This document shows, one piece after another, positions 1 through 11,010 of a DNA stretch of 64,000 nt; within the stretch, counting starts at the first letter, position 1; the number at the start of each line of letters is the position of its first letter. The DNA lies in the NCBI GenBank assembly GCA_021234155.1, contig JAJEKV010000079.1, positions 1,618,789-1,682,788 of the forward strand, given 5' to 3'. The notes under the pieces were generated by a model. The model ran no database searches. It saw nothing but the letters and a program-made list of their open reading frames with translations, and was not told where the DNA came from. The DNA is from Isoetes taiwanensis. Taxonomy: Eukaryota > Streptophyta > Lycopodiopsida > Isoetales > Isoetaceae. The position numbers and the translations under genes were made by a program.

Positions 1-546
1 ATATTCCTCTTTACTAACTCATTCCATCAAATACAAGGGAATTGCAAAAGAGAAATGTTTGCCGCCATGATAAATTTCTCGTCTTTATAAAGACTTTTAC
101 AATTTTTTGAGTGGAAATCCAAAAGGTCCAACTCTATTTAGGGGAAGAGTAAAGGACAAAAGCTAGATAAAACTATTAATGCACTAGTAATGGTGCCTAG
201 CGTTGCTGGGTATAAGTTGGGAACTTGTAAATAAGAGGCCAACAATGCTCCCAACTTGGAAGCTATCCCTAGTTATCTTCTAAGAATTTTTCTTGAACTG
301 TCCTTCTAAGCCTACATGCTTTTCATTTTTCAGACCTTTTGCAAGATTATTTGTAGAATGCGATAATAGTGTATAATAGGGTATGCATAGCAGGTGTGCC
401 TTGAGGTTGAATTCAAGGTGCCTGTTTGTTATATAGTTGTCCATCCAAAATCCAAATTTCTTTGATTGATGAAATGAAATCATGCTTTTATATAGCAAAC
501 TAATTATTTACTTGTAAAAAACATGGCATTATTTAACAGAATATGT

Positions 547-697
547 CCAAATTTCATGTTTCTTCGCCAGAGTTGTAAACGCACCCCTAAGCTTAAGCAT
601 AGCCTGAAAAAATTGACATTTATCGTCTTCCAAATTTCATGCTTCTTTGCCAGTTATAAACACACCTTAAGTTCAAGCATAGCCTTAAAATTTGACC
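547..697. repeat. Tandem duplication, about 83-bp period
   Basis: Two adjacent imperfect copies begin at about 547 and 630, each starting CCAAATTTCATG and ending in AAAATTTGAC or a close variant. The second copy carries small deletions. It has no coding content. Confidence 0.75.
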
Positions 698-1021
698 CTT
701 ATTTATTCCTTTAGTGGTACATGGAAGAAAAAACTATTGTAGATCGTAGAATCGCCATGTAATTTTTGCAATTGTTGTAGGTCTTATGGCCATAGATGTG
801 AAATAAAAGAAAGCATGATCAACATCAAATGTTTTTTTTATCAAATTTGATGACATGGCATGACACATAGATGGGCTAGAAAATTTAGAGAATGCCAACC
901 TTCTCAGTCGGCATGCCCACACATCACATGTTGATTGCTTCACCTTCTGCATATTGTAATAGAAATTTGTCCTTAATGTAAACCATGGGATTTGTTGCTT
1001 TCAATATGTGCTTTATTCAGA

Positions 1022-1129
1022 TGGGCTTCAAATAGAATCATCAAAAATCTAAATGCTTGTAAAGTATGAGCTCATGGGCTTCAAATAGAATCATCAAAAG
1101 TCTAAATGCTTGTAAAAATATGAGCTCAT
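1022..1129. repeat. Tandem duplication, 53-54-bp period
   Basis: Two nearly identical adjacent copies start at 1022 and 1075, each beginning TGGGCTTCAAATAGAATCAT and ending TATGAGCTCA. The low divergence implies a recent duplication. Confidence 0.85.
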
Positions 1130-2571
1130 CTCGCTTTTACATTCTTGTATTTGCCAGATATAAAAGTGGCATCATGTCTATTCCTTTATTATATTTTATC
1201 ATTGTACTTATTTGAATTTAGTCAAATGTTATGATACGGAGAGAAAAAAAGGTAGTTGAATTTTTCCAATGGCTTGGAGCCCAGTTACAATAGAATTTTC
1301 CTGGTGACTTTGGCGGAATGTAGCAAGTCTATTGAAACTTCCCACTGGGGCAAAGTTTCTTGGTGTTCAATGCACTTCAATGGACAATTTTGCCCACCCT
1401 GCATCAAAATTTGAGCATACTAAATGAAGCATACAGGTTTCTCTCGCTCCGTCGCTGTTGGACTCATTCTTCACATTGTACATATATCAGATCTATGCAT
1501 CCACACATTCCAAGAAAACTGATATTGCTACTTTGACCGAGATGTTTTACAACCATGGACTATATTTGTATATCTATGCCCCAAAGATGCCCACTCTCAA
1601 ACTCGATTTTTCATTGCAGGCATTTCATAGGTGGCATGCTCGTCTTAAGGCCAGTCCCACTAATCCACTCGTTGTGTGTTGGGCTCTATCTTGTGCCTCT
1701 TAGATTATCAATCCAGACATCATAGTCTTGAGCTGTATCTGAATAAATTCAATAGTGAACTGTGTACCCAATTATCTCCGTCCTGCTCAAAAAGCAAAGT
1801 TGCACTTATGAATTTGTGAAAAATTGCTTTATGCAATGTTTGACGGCCATGTCGTAAGATACAAACTTGATTCATTGCAAACATAAATGCATAGCATCTA
1901 GATATTTAGAAGAGAGATGCATGCATGCATATCATATTACCAGCTAATCAAAGATGTAATTTGGCAAGTATACTTAAGTTTCGTTACCCATCTACCTAGA
2001 AGAAAATCAGCTACCTGAGCAAGCAATGATGCTGCAAGAGGAGGTTGCTTGTCTACTGCATAAAGGAATGGAAATTGCCTTGGTCACTGCCCTGTTTGGA
2101 ATCTGTAAATGCACGCAAGTTCAGGAATGCAAAGTTCAGAAGCTGACTTTCACAAAACAGTTAGCAGTTTCAGACCTTGCATGCCAAAACAAATTGCAAA
2201 GAGTATGCTCATGCTCATGTAGGAAACAAAATTGAATTTGCAAAAGCAACTTGCAAATATAAGCAAAATATACAAACACAATGGACAAAAGAAGTTACAA
2301 GGTCATGGAAGAAAGATGCCTCAGCACCCATGGTTTTGTGGGCATTGCACCATGTATAGAAAATGCCATTGTATAAGTGAACATCTTATCTGCCAATGTT
2401 ATTGTGAAACAGAAGCTTGGCCAATACATCCCAGCTGAACAAAGAATCAATGTTTTGATTTTGAAGACTTCTTTTTCTAGCCATTCCCACTTGCTTATCT
2501 CTGCATGATACCTACTGTACACTGGACTCTATGTCTTTAAGGATTTGAACCTTGTACTTCTAATTGTTCAT

Positions 2572-2886
2572 TTATTTTCCTGGCCAACATCCACTGAGAA
2601 CACTAACATATGTAGCATTATTGGGCTTCAAGTCCTCTTGTTCTATTTCTTGAATATATTTGAGGGCTACTTTCCCATCACCATGCCATGCACAGCCTGC
2701 AATAATAATTGTCCATGAAAAACCTGTTCTTCTGTGCGTTGTGTCTAACACTTTGCAAGCATTCTCTATTGTCCCAGAACTTACGTACATATTCATAAAT
2801 GTATTTTTAACAAAGCTGTTTGGTTTTATTGCACTATAAATATAATAGGCATGAATCTTATTCCCATCTCTACAGGGGAGGCACAA
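2572..2886 (-). pseudogene. PPR protein fragment (relic)
   Basis: A 104-codon open stretch reads as about three consecutive pentatricopeptide repeats: a segment with KIHAYYIYSAIKPNSFVKN, one with NTFMNMYVSSGTIENACKVL, and one with SWTIIIAGCAWHGDGKVAL followed by LKPNNATYVSVLSGC. These match the P, L and S repeat pattern of PLS-class PPR proteins, which bind organellar RNA. The fragment lacks both ends of a normal 500-900-residue protein and has no E or DYW domain. The LINE at 2934 begins right beside its upstream end, and minus-strand sequence beyond the LINE tail (about 4827-4960) reads KLHSFDGIATDILVG, which could be the next repeat, so the LINE may sit inside this relic. The family is clear; the loss of function is inferred from truncation. 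Confidence 0.75.
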
Positions 2887-2933
2887 AACTCATTCCACAT
2901 ACCTGGGCCCTTGAATGATTCATAAAAACCTTA

Positions 2934-4715
2934 ATGGCGGAACACCTTAAAGATGGAGGAGCAGAGCTAGCTGGTCTGATTTCTGAATTATTTAATCAAG
3001 CCACCGTGGATGGTTTCCCAGATGCCTGGACTACTAGCCTCATTCACCCAATACATAAGCATGGGGATGTATCGCTGCCAAGCAATTACCGAACTGTAAT
3101 GATCAGCCCAATACTAGCAAAACTCTTTGGTAAGATCTTTGATCTAAAACTTACAAAGTGGGCCGAGGAGCATAATCTAAGAGCAAGAGGTCAAGCTGGA
3201 TTTAGAAGGGGGTTTTCAACTCTTGATCATCTACTCACCTTAAGAACTATGATAGAAGAATCTAGATCTCAGGGGAAACCATTGCTGTGTTGCTTTGTTG
3301 ATTTTGCCAAAGCATTCGATACAGTACCTCGTCAGAAGCTCCTTGACCGTCTTATTCAGCTTGGTGTTCCTTCGGACTGGGTTCTAGCTATTGGGAGATT
3401 ATATGAATCTGTGCGTTGGCGGGTTGTCACTCCTTATGGCATGACTGATCTGATTACAAGTGATGTTGGAGTGAAGCAAGGATGCACTCTTTCTCCGACC
3501 TTGTTCGGACTTTATATTGATCAATTGGAGAACTTTCTTAGGCAATTCGGGTGCAACTTTCCTCGTCTCTTTCATGAGTTGGTGATCTTACTCTTATATG
3601 CAGATGACTTGCTTCTTTGTTCACATACAATGGCTGATTTACAACAACAATTAGATGTTTTAGGTGCATTTTGCACAGAGTTCGGTCTTGCCGTGAACCT
3701 TGGAAAGACTAAGGTCTTGGGCGGCAGCCAGATGACTTGTTTTACCATGGAGAATTGGTTGGAAAGGCCCAATCATACAAATATCTGGGGCATGAGGTGT
3801 TTACAGGGCGTAGGCCTTGGACAAAGGGCGTTGATATCAGGATAGCAGCAGCCTTAAAGGCATTCTATGCGATGGCAAATATGTGCCGCCATGCCCATAT
3901 CACTTATTGGCCACTCAAAAAAAGATTGTTTGATGCAGCTCCTGTTATCTTATATGCCAGTGAAATCTGGGGCCCCTCATTGTGCAGATACAAATGGCAA
4001 GAGATTGAGGCAATTCAAAAACTTTGGCTTCACATGGCTTTAAAGGTGAAACGAGCTGTCCCTTATGAGCTCCTTTTGTATGATAGTGGCTCTCACCCAC
4101 TGGAAATTCAATCCATGGGCAACGCATTGAGGTATCTAGATCAAAAAGGGAAGGCCTCTGAAGACTCTCTTATGAGACAAACCCTCAATGCTGCAGTTCA
4201 ACTTCAAAGAGATAATAAGAATTGTTGGTACAGGGACCTGCAAGGATGGATGGCCCGCCTTGACTTGCCTGTTTGCCCATATACAAAGGGATTTAACGCA
4301 AAAAGCTTTTATGAAACATCGCGAAGTTTCCCATAAAAAGAAACTTCAATATTACATTCGAGACTTCAATCCGACGCGTGTTCATATTATACAGACCTTT
4401 TACCTGTGTCTCCATAACCTGTTTCCAGGGCAGATCCGAGCCATTGCATGTATGCGCTTGAGCTCACATAGCTTGATGATTGAAAGGGGGAGATGGTTGA
4501 ACATAGAAGCTGACCAAAGAATTTGTGCCTGTGGAGAGGATGTTGAGACCGAGAAACACGCCATATATTTTTGCCGGAGACATGATGCTTTACGGGATAA
4601 ATATCCTATGTTAGACTGGAACATGCCTATGGATGAGTTGTTTCGGCACCGTCCCACATTGCCTATATTGGGGAATTTTCTCCATGAGCTTTTAGAGCAT
4701 ACTGAGTGTCACTAG
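2934..4715 (+). pseudogene. LINE ORF2: reverse transcriptase and C-terminal zinc finger, two frameshifts
   Basis: The product would copy element RNA into DNA at a nicked chromosomal target. The RT core is open from 2934 to about 3735. It shows the palm motif CFVDFAKAFDTVP (first catalytic Asp), the GVKQGCTLSPTLFGLY block and the LLYADDLLLC box (catalytic YADD). The frame then shifts near 3737, where GKAQSYKYLGHEV (the usual YLG block after RT) continues, and again near 4305. The last segment ends with a finger-like RICACGEDVETEKHAIYFC (C-x-C...H...C) typical of LINE ORF2 C-termini. The apparent start at 2934 is only the first Met after truncation. Clade unresolved; the motifs resemble the Jockey/CR1/I side more than plant L1. 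Confidence 0.85.
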
Positions 4716-4826
4716 TTTTAAGTGACATCTCCCTTTTCATATTTTACATGTAAATGGTATGGTTTTTGTCCCATAGCCTTTGGGCTCCCGTGGACGTTAA
4801 TAAACTTCATTCATTCATTCAAGAAC
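2934..4826 (+). mobile_element. 5'-truncated non-LTR retrotransposon (LINE A)
   Basis: The body holds the RT-to-C-terminus half of a LINE ORF2, then about 90 bp of 3' UTR and a tail of three TTCA units at 4806-4822. The endonuclease domain is absent, as in the 5' truncation common for LINE insertions. The tail is a tetranucleotide microsatellite and not poly(A), so it is unlike typical plant L1 elements. I found no convincing target-site duplication. Confidence 0.8.
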
Positions 4827-5654
4827 CTCCACCTCGGGATGTCCAACTAAAATATCTGTTGCTATTCCATCAAAGCTGTGCAATTTCATCCAAACTATGG
4901 TTATGGGCCTCGTCCAAATTTCCAAGCTCTTCTTTAGTGGATAATATTTATAAATGATTTATCATATATGAATTAAAATTTAAAAACTGAAATGGACAAT
5001 GTTGCTCACCCTGGATCCATCTTCTGCCCATCCAGATTTTTCATATAGCAGCCAGCAGTCCAGTGATAACATGTTGAAGCTGTTATTGCTGTACAGAAAC
5101 ACAATGACATTTGCAAAAACGAATTCATATCATGTTTAATCTTCAGCGACTTCAGCAAAAGCATACGTTTAGCGACTTCACCAAGAGCATCTATTAAGCT
5201 GCGTATACAACTTCGAAAAAAAAAGCTTGAACTAACCTAATGTTTTTGTAGTCGCCATAGCCAAGCGGACTGCCATAAACTTTGCATGCCGCTATTGTGC
5301 AAAGCAGACTAAAGGAACAAGGTGCTGCGCACGGAGGGTTGCCCTATGATGGCCTAAGGGTGTGTTTGCTTTTTTTTTTATCTTCTAAAGCATCCACAAC
5401 AGTTCCAAGACTTAGATATGGCAGCTTTAGGAATCATAGCCATATATGAGCATTGATGCAGGGGGTGCGGTGCAGTTTCTATATTTTAAGTTTGGACTGG
5501 TGGATGGCCAAGACCAAGAGTGCTAATCTAGAATTTCATTGATATGGTGTAAGAATGGTATCAATATGATGTGAGAGTGCTTGAGTCATAACTTTTTGTC
5601 TAGATGTGTTGTTGGATTCCTATAACTCAAGTTTGAGATGTAATCACTTGCATA
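4827..5654. other. Gene-free stretch after LINE A
   Basis: No gene is supported. Minus-strand sequence at 4827-4960 might continue the PPR relic interrupted by LINE A. The rest has short poly(T)/poly(A) runs and no recognisable coding signal. Confidence 0.5.
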
Positions 5655-7816
5655 ATCGCATCGATCCGAGACATCGGATCGCCATTCTAGAATGGGACGA
5701 GCATGCATGTCATGCATGCATGCGGGCGGCGCATGCCCGCTCGGTTAAATTCGACTATTTCAGCGTTTACGCATCCACGACTCATCGGGCTTCCTCTTCT
5801 CTCCAGATTACCTTATTCTCTTGAATTGTTTCCGAGGGGGAGGGGCTTCTTCCCCGCCTGGTTTAGCCACTTTACCTTTCTTTGCTATCCCTTTACGGCC
5901 TTTGGCCTCGTCCCCGCGTGACCTTCGTCCTCGATCCTAGTTTGTAAGGAAGTTCTCTCGGTAGTGGGCGGTTTGTTGGTTTCTTGCGATCCATTCTAGA
6001 ATCGCGTCGATCCGGAGACATCGGATCGCCATTCTAGAATGGGACGAGCATGCATGTCATGCATGCATCGCGGGCGGCGCATGCCCGCTTCTGGTTGGGA
6101 ATTCGACTATTTTTGGTAATCAGATCCACGACTCATCGGCGCTTCCTCTTCTCTCGGCGATTATCTTATTCTCTTGAACCCACCCTCCCCTTCTTTGTTT
6201 ATTATATTTTGTACAAGTTACTCCGCTTTATCATATTTTTCCACCCGCTTAGGTGATGCTATTCCCCGGTATGTTTTCTCGTTTGTTGTGTTGGTGATGT
6301 GCGTGTACTGGGTTGGCGGCGGCATCCGTTTCGACTTCTCCATGCGGGGGTTTTGGGGCGATTCTATGCCTTACGTTTGTCTAAGCCCCTTGCGAAGGCT
6401 TATCACTAGGGTTTTCCTCAAAACCCGAAGGGCGGGGTTTTTTAATCCGGTGATAAGCTTCGGCGATACATCAAAAACCACTCATCTATTAGCATTGTAT
6501 TTTTTGGGGTCCAAATGATATAATTGGATTTTCCCTTTATTTTTCGTGGGTAGTTCGCATGTGGCTACCCACTGTCTACCATTGTAGAAAATCTGCTGAG
6601 ATGAATGAGAAGCCTATCTATGGCGGTTTGTTGGTTTCTTGCGAGTCCCATTCTAGAATCTCTAGCTTATAGTTAGAGGGAATGATGTAATACCCTTGCA
6701 AATTAAATTTCTAAGGATGTTGAAATAGAACATGGCCACCTTACTTAGTGACTATACATGGAGTTGTTTACCATGATATGTAAAAGGTTGTGCATGGGGA
6801 GTTAGTTAATGGGTCCATTTATAATGTTCATTCTAGAATGGGACTCACAAGAAACCAACAAACCGCCTGATAGATACGCTTCTCATTCATCTCAAAGAGA
6901 TTTTCTTTTCGAGGGAATGGTGGGGGTAGCCGCACACATGCAAACTACCCACGAAAAATAAAGGAAAATCCAATTATATCATTTGGACCCCCAAAAAATA
7001 CGATGCTAATAGATGAGTGGTTGATGTACCCGCCGAAGCTTATCACCGGATTAAAAACCACCTTTCGGTTTTCGAGGAAAAACCCTAGTGATAAGCCTCC
7101 TCGCAAGGGGCTTAGACAAACGAAGGCATAGAATCACTCCCAAAAACCCCGATAGAGAAGTCGAAACAGATGCCGCCGCCAACCCGCACCTAGGGGTGGA
7201 AAAAGCATCACCCAAATGGTGGAAAAATATGATAAAACGTAACTTGTACAAAAATATAATAAACAAAGAAGGGGGGGGGGGGTTCAAAGAGAATAAGGTA
7301 ATCGGGCCGAGAGAAGAGGAAGCTACGATGAGACGCGGATGCAAACGCCACCGAAATAGCGAGCCCCAACCAAAACAGTATGCGCCGCCGCGATGCATGC
7401 ACGACATGCATGCTCGTCCCATTCTAGAATGGCGATCCGATGTCTCGGATCGATGCGATTCTAGAATGGGACTCGCAAGAAACCAACAAACCGCCCGACT
7501 ACCAGAGAACTTCCTTACAAACTAGGATCGAGGACGAAGGTCACAGGACGAGGCCAAAGGCCGGAAAAGGATAGCATGAAAGAAACGCCAAATTGGCTAA
7601 ACTAGGCAGGAAGAAGCCCCTCCCCTGCCTGGAAACAATTCAAAGAGAATAAGGTACTGCTGAGAGAAGAGGAAGCGCCGATGAGACGTGGATGCAGAAA
7701 CGCGCCTGAAATAGCGAACTCCCAACCAAAACGGGCATGCGCCGCCCGCATGCATGCATGACATGCATGCTCGTCCCATTCTAGAATGGCGATCTGATGT
7801 CTCGGATCGATGCGAT
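5655..7816. mobile_element. Compound foldback element, about 2.16 kb
   Basis: The outer ends are exact inverted copies (ATCGCATCGATCCGAGACAT at the left, its reverse complement at the right). The left arm (5655-about 6655) is two head-to-tail related modules starting near 5655 and 6001. The right arm (about 6832-7816) carries both modules in reverse complement and mirror order. Each module starts with a GATCCGA/TCGGATC hairpin, the 14-bp palindrome CCATTCTAGAATGG and GCATGCATG repeats, and ends with CGGTTTGTTGGTTTCTTGCG beside another CATTCTAGAAT. The inner module has a further hairpin around GCTTATCAC/GTGATAAGC. No transposase or other protein is recognisable. I could not find a clear target-site duplication, so the superfamily (foldback/MULE-like or a recombined repeat) is open. 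Confidence 0.85.
6656..6831. other. Single-copy spacer of the foldback
   Basis: About 176 bp of unique A/T-rich sequence separates the two 1-kb arms. Both sides are bounded by CATTCTAGAAT palindromes. It has no open frame of note. Confidence 0.7.
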
Positions 7817-10309
7817 AATCAATCTTATAAGCTTGAAATAACATAGAGTACGTATAAGAGCTATAGTACAACATGGATGTTCAACTAAACTAGGACCATA
7901 ACATCTTCTTTTCGAGAAGGGAAGTGAGAAACGAATGACATTATAGACACAAAGTCATGAATCCAACAACCTCTAATCAAGCCTCTAACTTTGGCAAGAC
8001 ATGTAGGTCCTCTCATGTGTACATTGCTTAGAAAAAGGGCATATAAGGTTGTTGACATAAAGTTTAGATTACTAAAGTTTGTTTTGATTCTTGTAACCAT
8101 CACATTCCACATGAAAGAGCCGTTTGGTGCTTAGAAAAAAAGAAAAGAAAAGAAACTAGCAGTACGACAGTCTTGGGAAAAATAGTAGGTCAGCGGTTTT
8201 AGGATGATTGATCTTGATTGCTCTACCAATCACATCTTTGAAGAGGTGCATTTGTAACACTTTAAATCGAAGAGGTCCATTTGTAACACTTTAAATTAAA
8301 GAACAATATATATGAGGAACCTATTTTGTATAAAGCAACTACTTCAAAGCTATAGAAAATTATATGTTTGGGTTTATAAACACCCTGGAATTATGGCCTT
8401 CCATAATAATTGGGGCAAAGGGTTGGGAAAGGGAAGGCGAAATTGAAGAAAAAGCTGAAAACATTCAAGTTTGAAAGTTCTTTGTGACGCACACCAAGAT
8501 TTTTTTTTATCCAACTTGAGATGATTATATCTGAGCTTTAGACACATCGCATTGTAGTCTGAAACAACATAGGGCTAGTATATTCAAATGCATCACCGTC
8601 TTAATGATTATCTGTGTAAATTATTAACGTCTATTAGGAAATTTTTGTTATTTGTCTTGCCTGTTAACAAGGTTACCATTAAGGCCAAATTTTGTTTGGA
8701 CATGACAAACTATAGGTTTTTGAGAATGTTCATGTTGCATATTTTCTGACTTGTAAATAGTCGTAGAAACCTAGGTGAATCTTGTTGGACAATATTATTT
8801 AGCTAAGATAATTAGCTTTTTTTCTTGTAAAAGGAATTTTGGCCATCCATATTTAGATAGTTTTTACTTAAACTTCTAATACCATTGTATTTGAATAAAA
8901 TATATGTGATATACTAAAACGAAAAGGTCGCACTAGAAGAAAGACATGTTGCACACATATCGATAGTAAAGGGTTGCCTAGGAAAACAACAATTGCAATG
9001 TGCAGGGCACATGAGTGTGCTTGTCTTGTTCTTCTGCACGTAAATTGTTGAAGCACTACAGTAAGTAAGGCTAATCGGCCGCATACATTTAAATTATGTC
9101 ACTAATTTGAATTCAACTTCAAACAAGAGCTTTTTACAATAGACATAGATGTAGATGCCTGGGGAGGAAGATTGTTTAATGCCAAATGAATTGTAATTTA
9201 AAAGGCTAATTAACCACAGTGTGATGTTTGCAAAATTGTCAATGACATAGCAGCATTTTTCCATAGACAGATTTAAAATGCAAGCTTAAACATACTAGCT
9301 TTAACGAACGATATCTCGATCTATGTAGTAATTCACGGCAGATCTAAGAAATAGCATCGTTCCATTAGCATATGTATCATCAAAGCATGCAGACAGATTT
9401 AAAATCCAAGCTTAAACATACTAGCCTAGTTACATCTTATAAAGAATGGTAATGCAAGGATGCATTCAGTTCCACCCAGAGATCTAAGGATGCACAGCCT
9501 AGCAATAAAACTGCAAAATAGACATGCCACTACAATGCACAATAATTTCACACACCCAAAACACACTAACAGTAAGGCCATGTCATAATTTCACTACCGG
9601 TATGGCAACTTTCAAAATCCGAGTTCAATAAACATACATGGTCATGGGAGGCAAAGCAACTAGTTTATTGAACTGTATCACACATGTCATAGTATAAACA
9701 TGCATGTTAGATTTAACAATTTTGCCTCGGCACGGCTGCCGCAGAATATACAAAGCTCAAGAAGATCTCTCCAAGTGGGGCTCCAATAACTAAAGTCTAT
9801 CCCAAGAAAACATGCATGACCACGGGGAAAATGAGCCCAGCAATAACCATACACTTTCAATTTGCTAACTTACATGCACTTGAATTTGATCTCAAACCCT
9901 GGATAAGTTACAAACAACAATATATTCGCCCATGTAGTAATTTCACCAGCCGTATGACAACTTTACTATGCACGCCCTAGCAGCAACATGCAGATAGGCT
10001 TCAAAATATGCACGCCCTACCACAAGCATGATGGCACATCTCCAGACGATTGCGCTGCAACAAACCAAACCATCACATTAAATAGGATAAAATCCTAGAT
10101 TAAACACACTAGCTTAGGCACATCCCAATTTGATGCCAAACCCTGAATAACAAATTTCAAAGAATGGTATGCCCATAGCAGATGCAAGCAATGTTAAATA
10201 CGAAATCTGAAATAGATTAAATTAGAAAGAGATTGACTTTAATTATTAATATTTACTCACGTCAGAGCAGATGCAAGCAATTCGAACTACGAGAATCTGA
10301 AATAAATTA

Positions 10310-11010
10310 TTAACCTCTACTCATGGATGCAAGGGTGCAGCAACAAATCCGGAAAATAGAAGCATGGCACAGCGATGTACAATAAATTTTACATGCCCTA
10401 ACAAATCAATCCACAAAAATAAAAGAATCTACTTCTATGAACATAATAATATGGAAGCTTTGTAATGTTAAAGGCTCAGCAAAATAACCACATCAATGAA
10501 AAGGTCCCATGGTCAGACCGTATCCAGGCAACAAAAAATATCCATCCTTGAAGAAACGTGCCTTGGATCACTAGTGTTGGACTCACCGACTTAGATCCGA
10601 GTACCCATTTTTGTTTCGTCAGCAAATGTTCTGGTTTGCACTCTACCACCATCTCTAAATCTGATCATCTCTTTCCATCTGGGAATTCAAAATTATTCCC
10701 CTTTGGCCTTGCACTTGCATGGGTCTGATCTATAGTAGCCCTTTCTTTGAAGCAACACATCTTTTTAGAAGGAAACTGAGTTTAATTATTAACCTCTACT
10801 CAGAGATGCAAACAGTTTAGCAACAGATTTCGAAAATAGATGCATGTCACTGAGATAATGCATAAATAGAGCAATCTACTTCTACTAACATACTAATCTG
10901 GAAGCTTTGTAATGAAAACCACATCAATGGAAAGGTCCCATACTCAGACCATATCCAGACACAGAAACACATCTATTCCTGAAGAAATGTGCCTTGGATA
11001 ACTAGCCTGT
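10310..11010. repeat. Diverged direct repeat (two copies)
   Basis: Copy 1 (about 10310-10600) and copy 2 (about 10790-11010) share an ordered series of blocks: ATTAACCTCTACTCA, AATCTACTTCTA, GGAAGCTTTGTAATG, AAAGGTCCCAT and GTGCCTTGGAT. The second copy is shortened by internal deletions. It looks like an old segmental or transposon-borne duplication. Confidence 0.65.

Larger units (their letters stand above)
1..2571. other. Gene-free A/T-rich stretch
   Basis: I see no supportable gene here. Open frames are all under 85 codons, lack recognisable domains and lie on both strands at random. The only structure is two short tandem duplications, listed separately. Confidence 0.6.
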
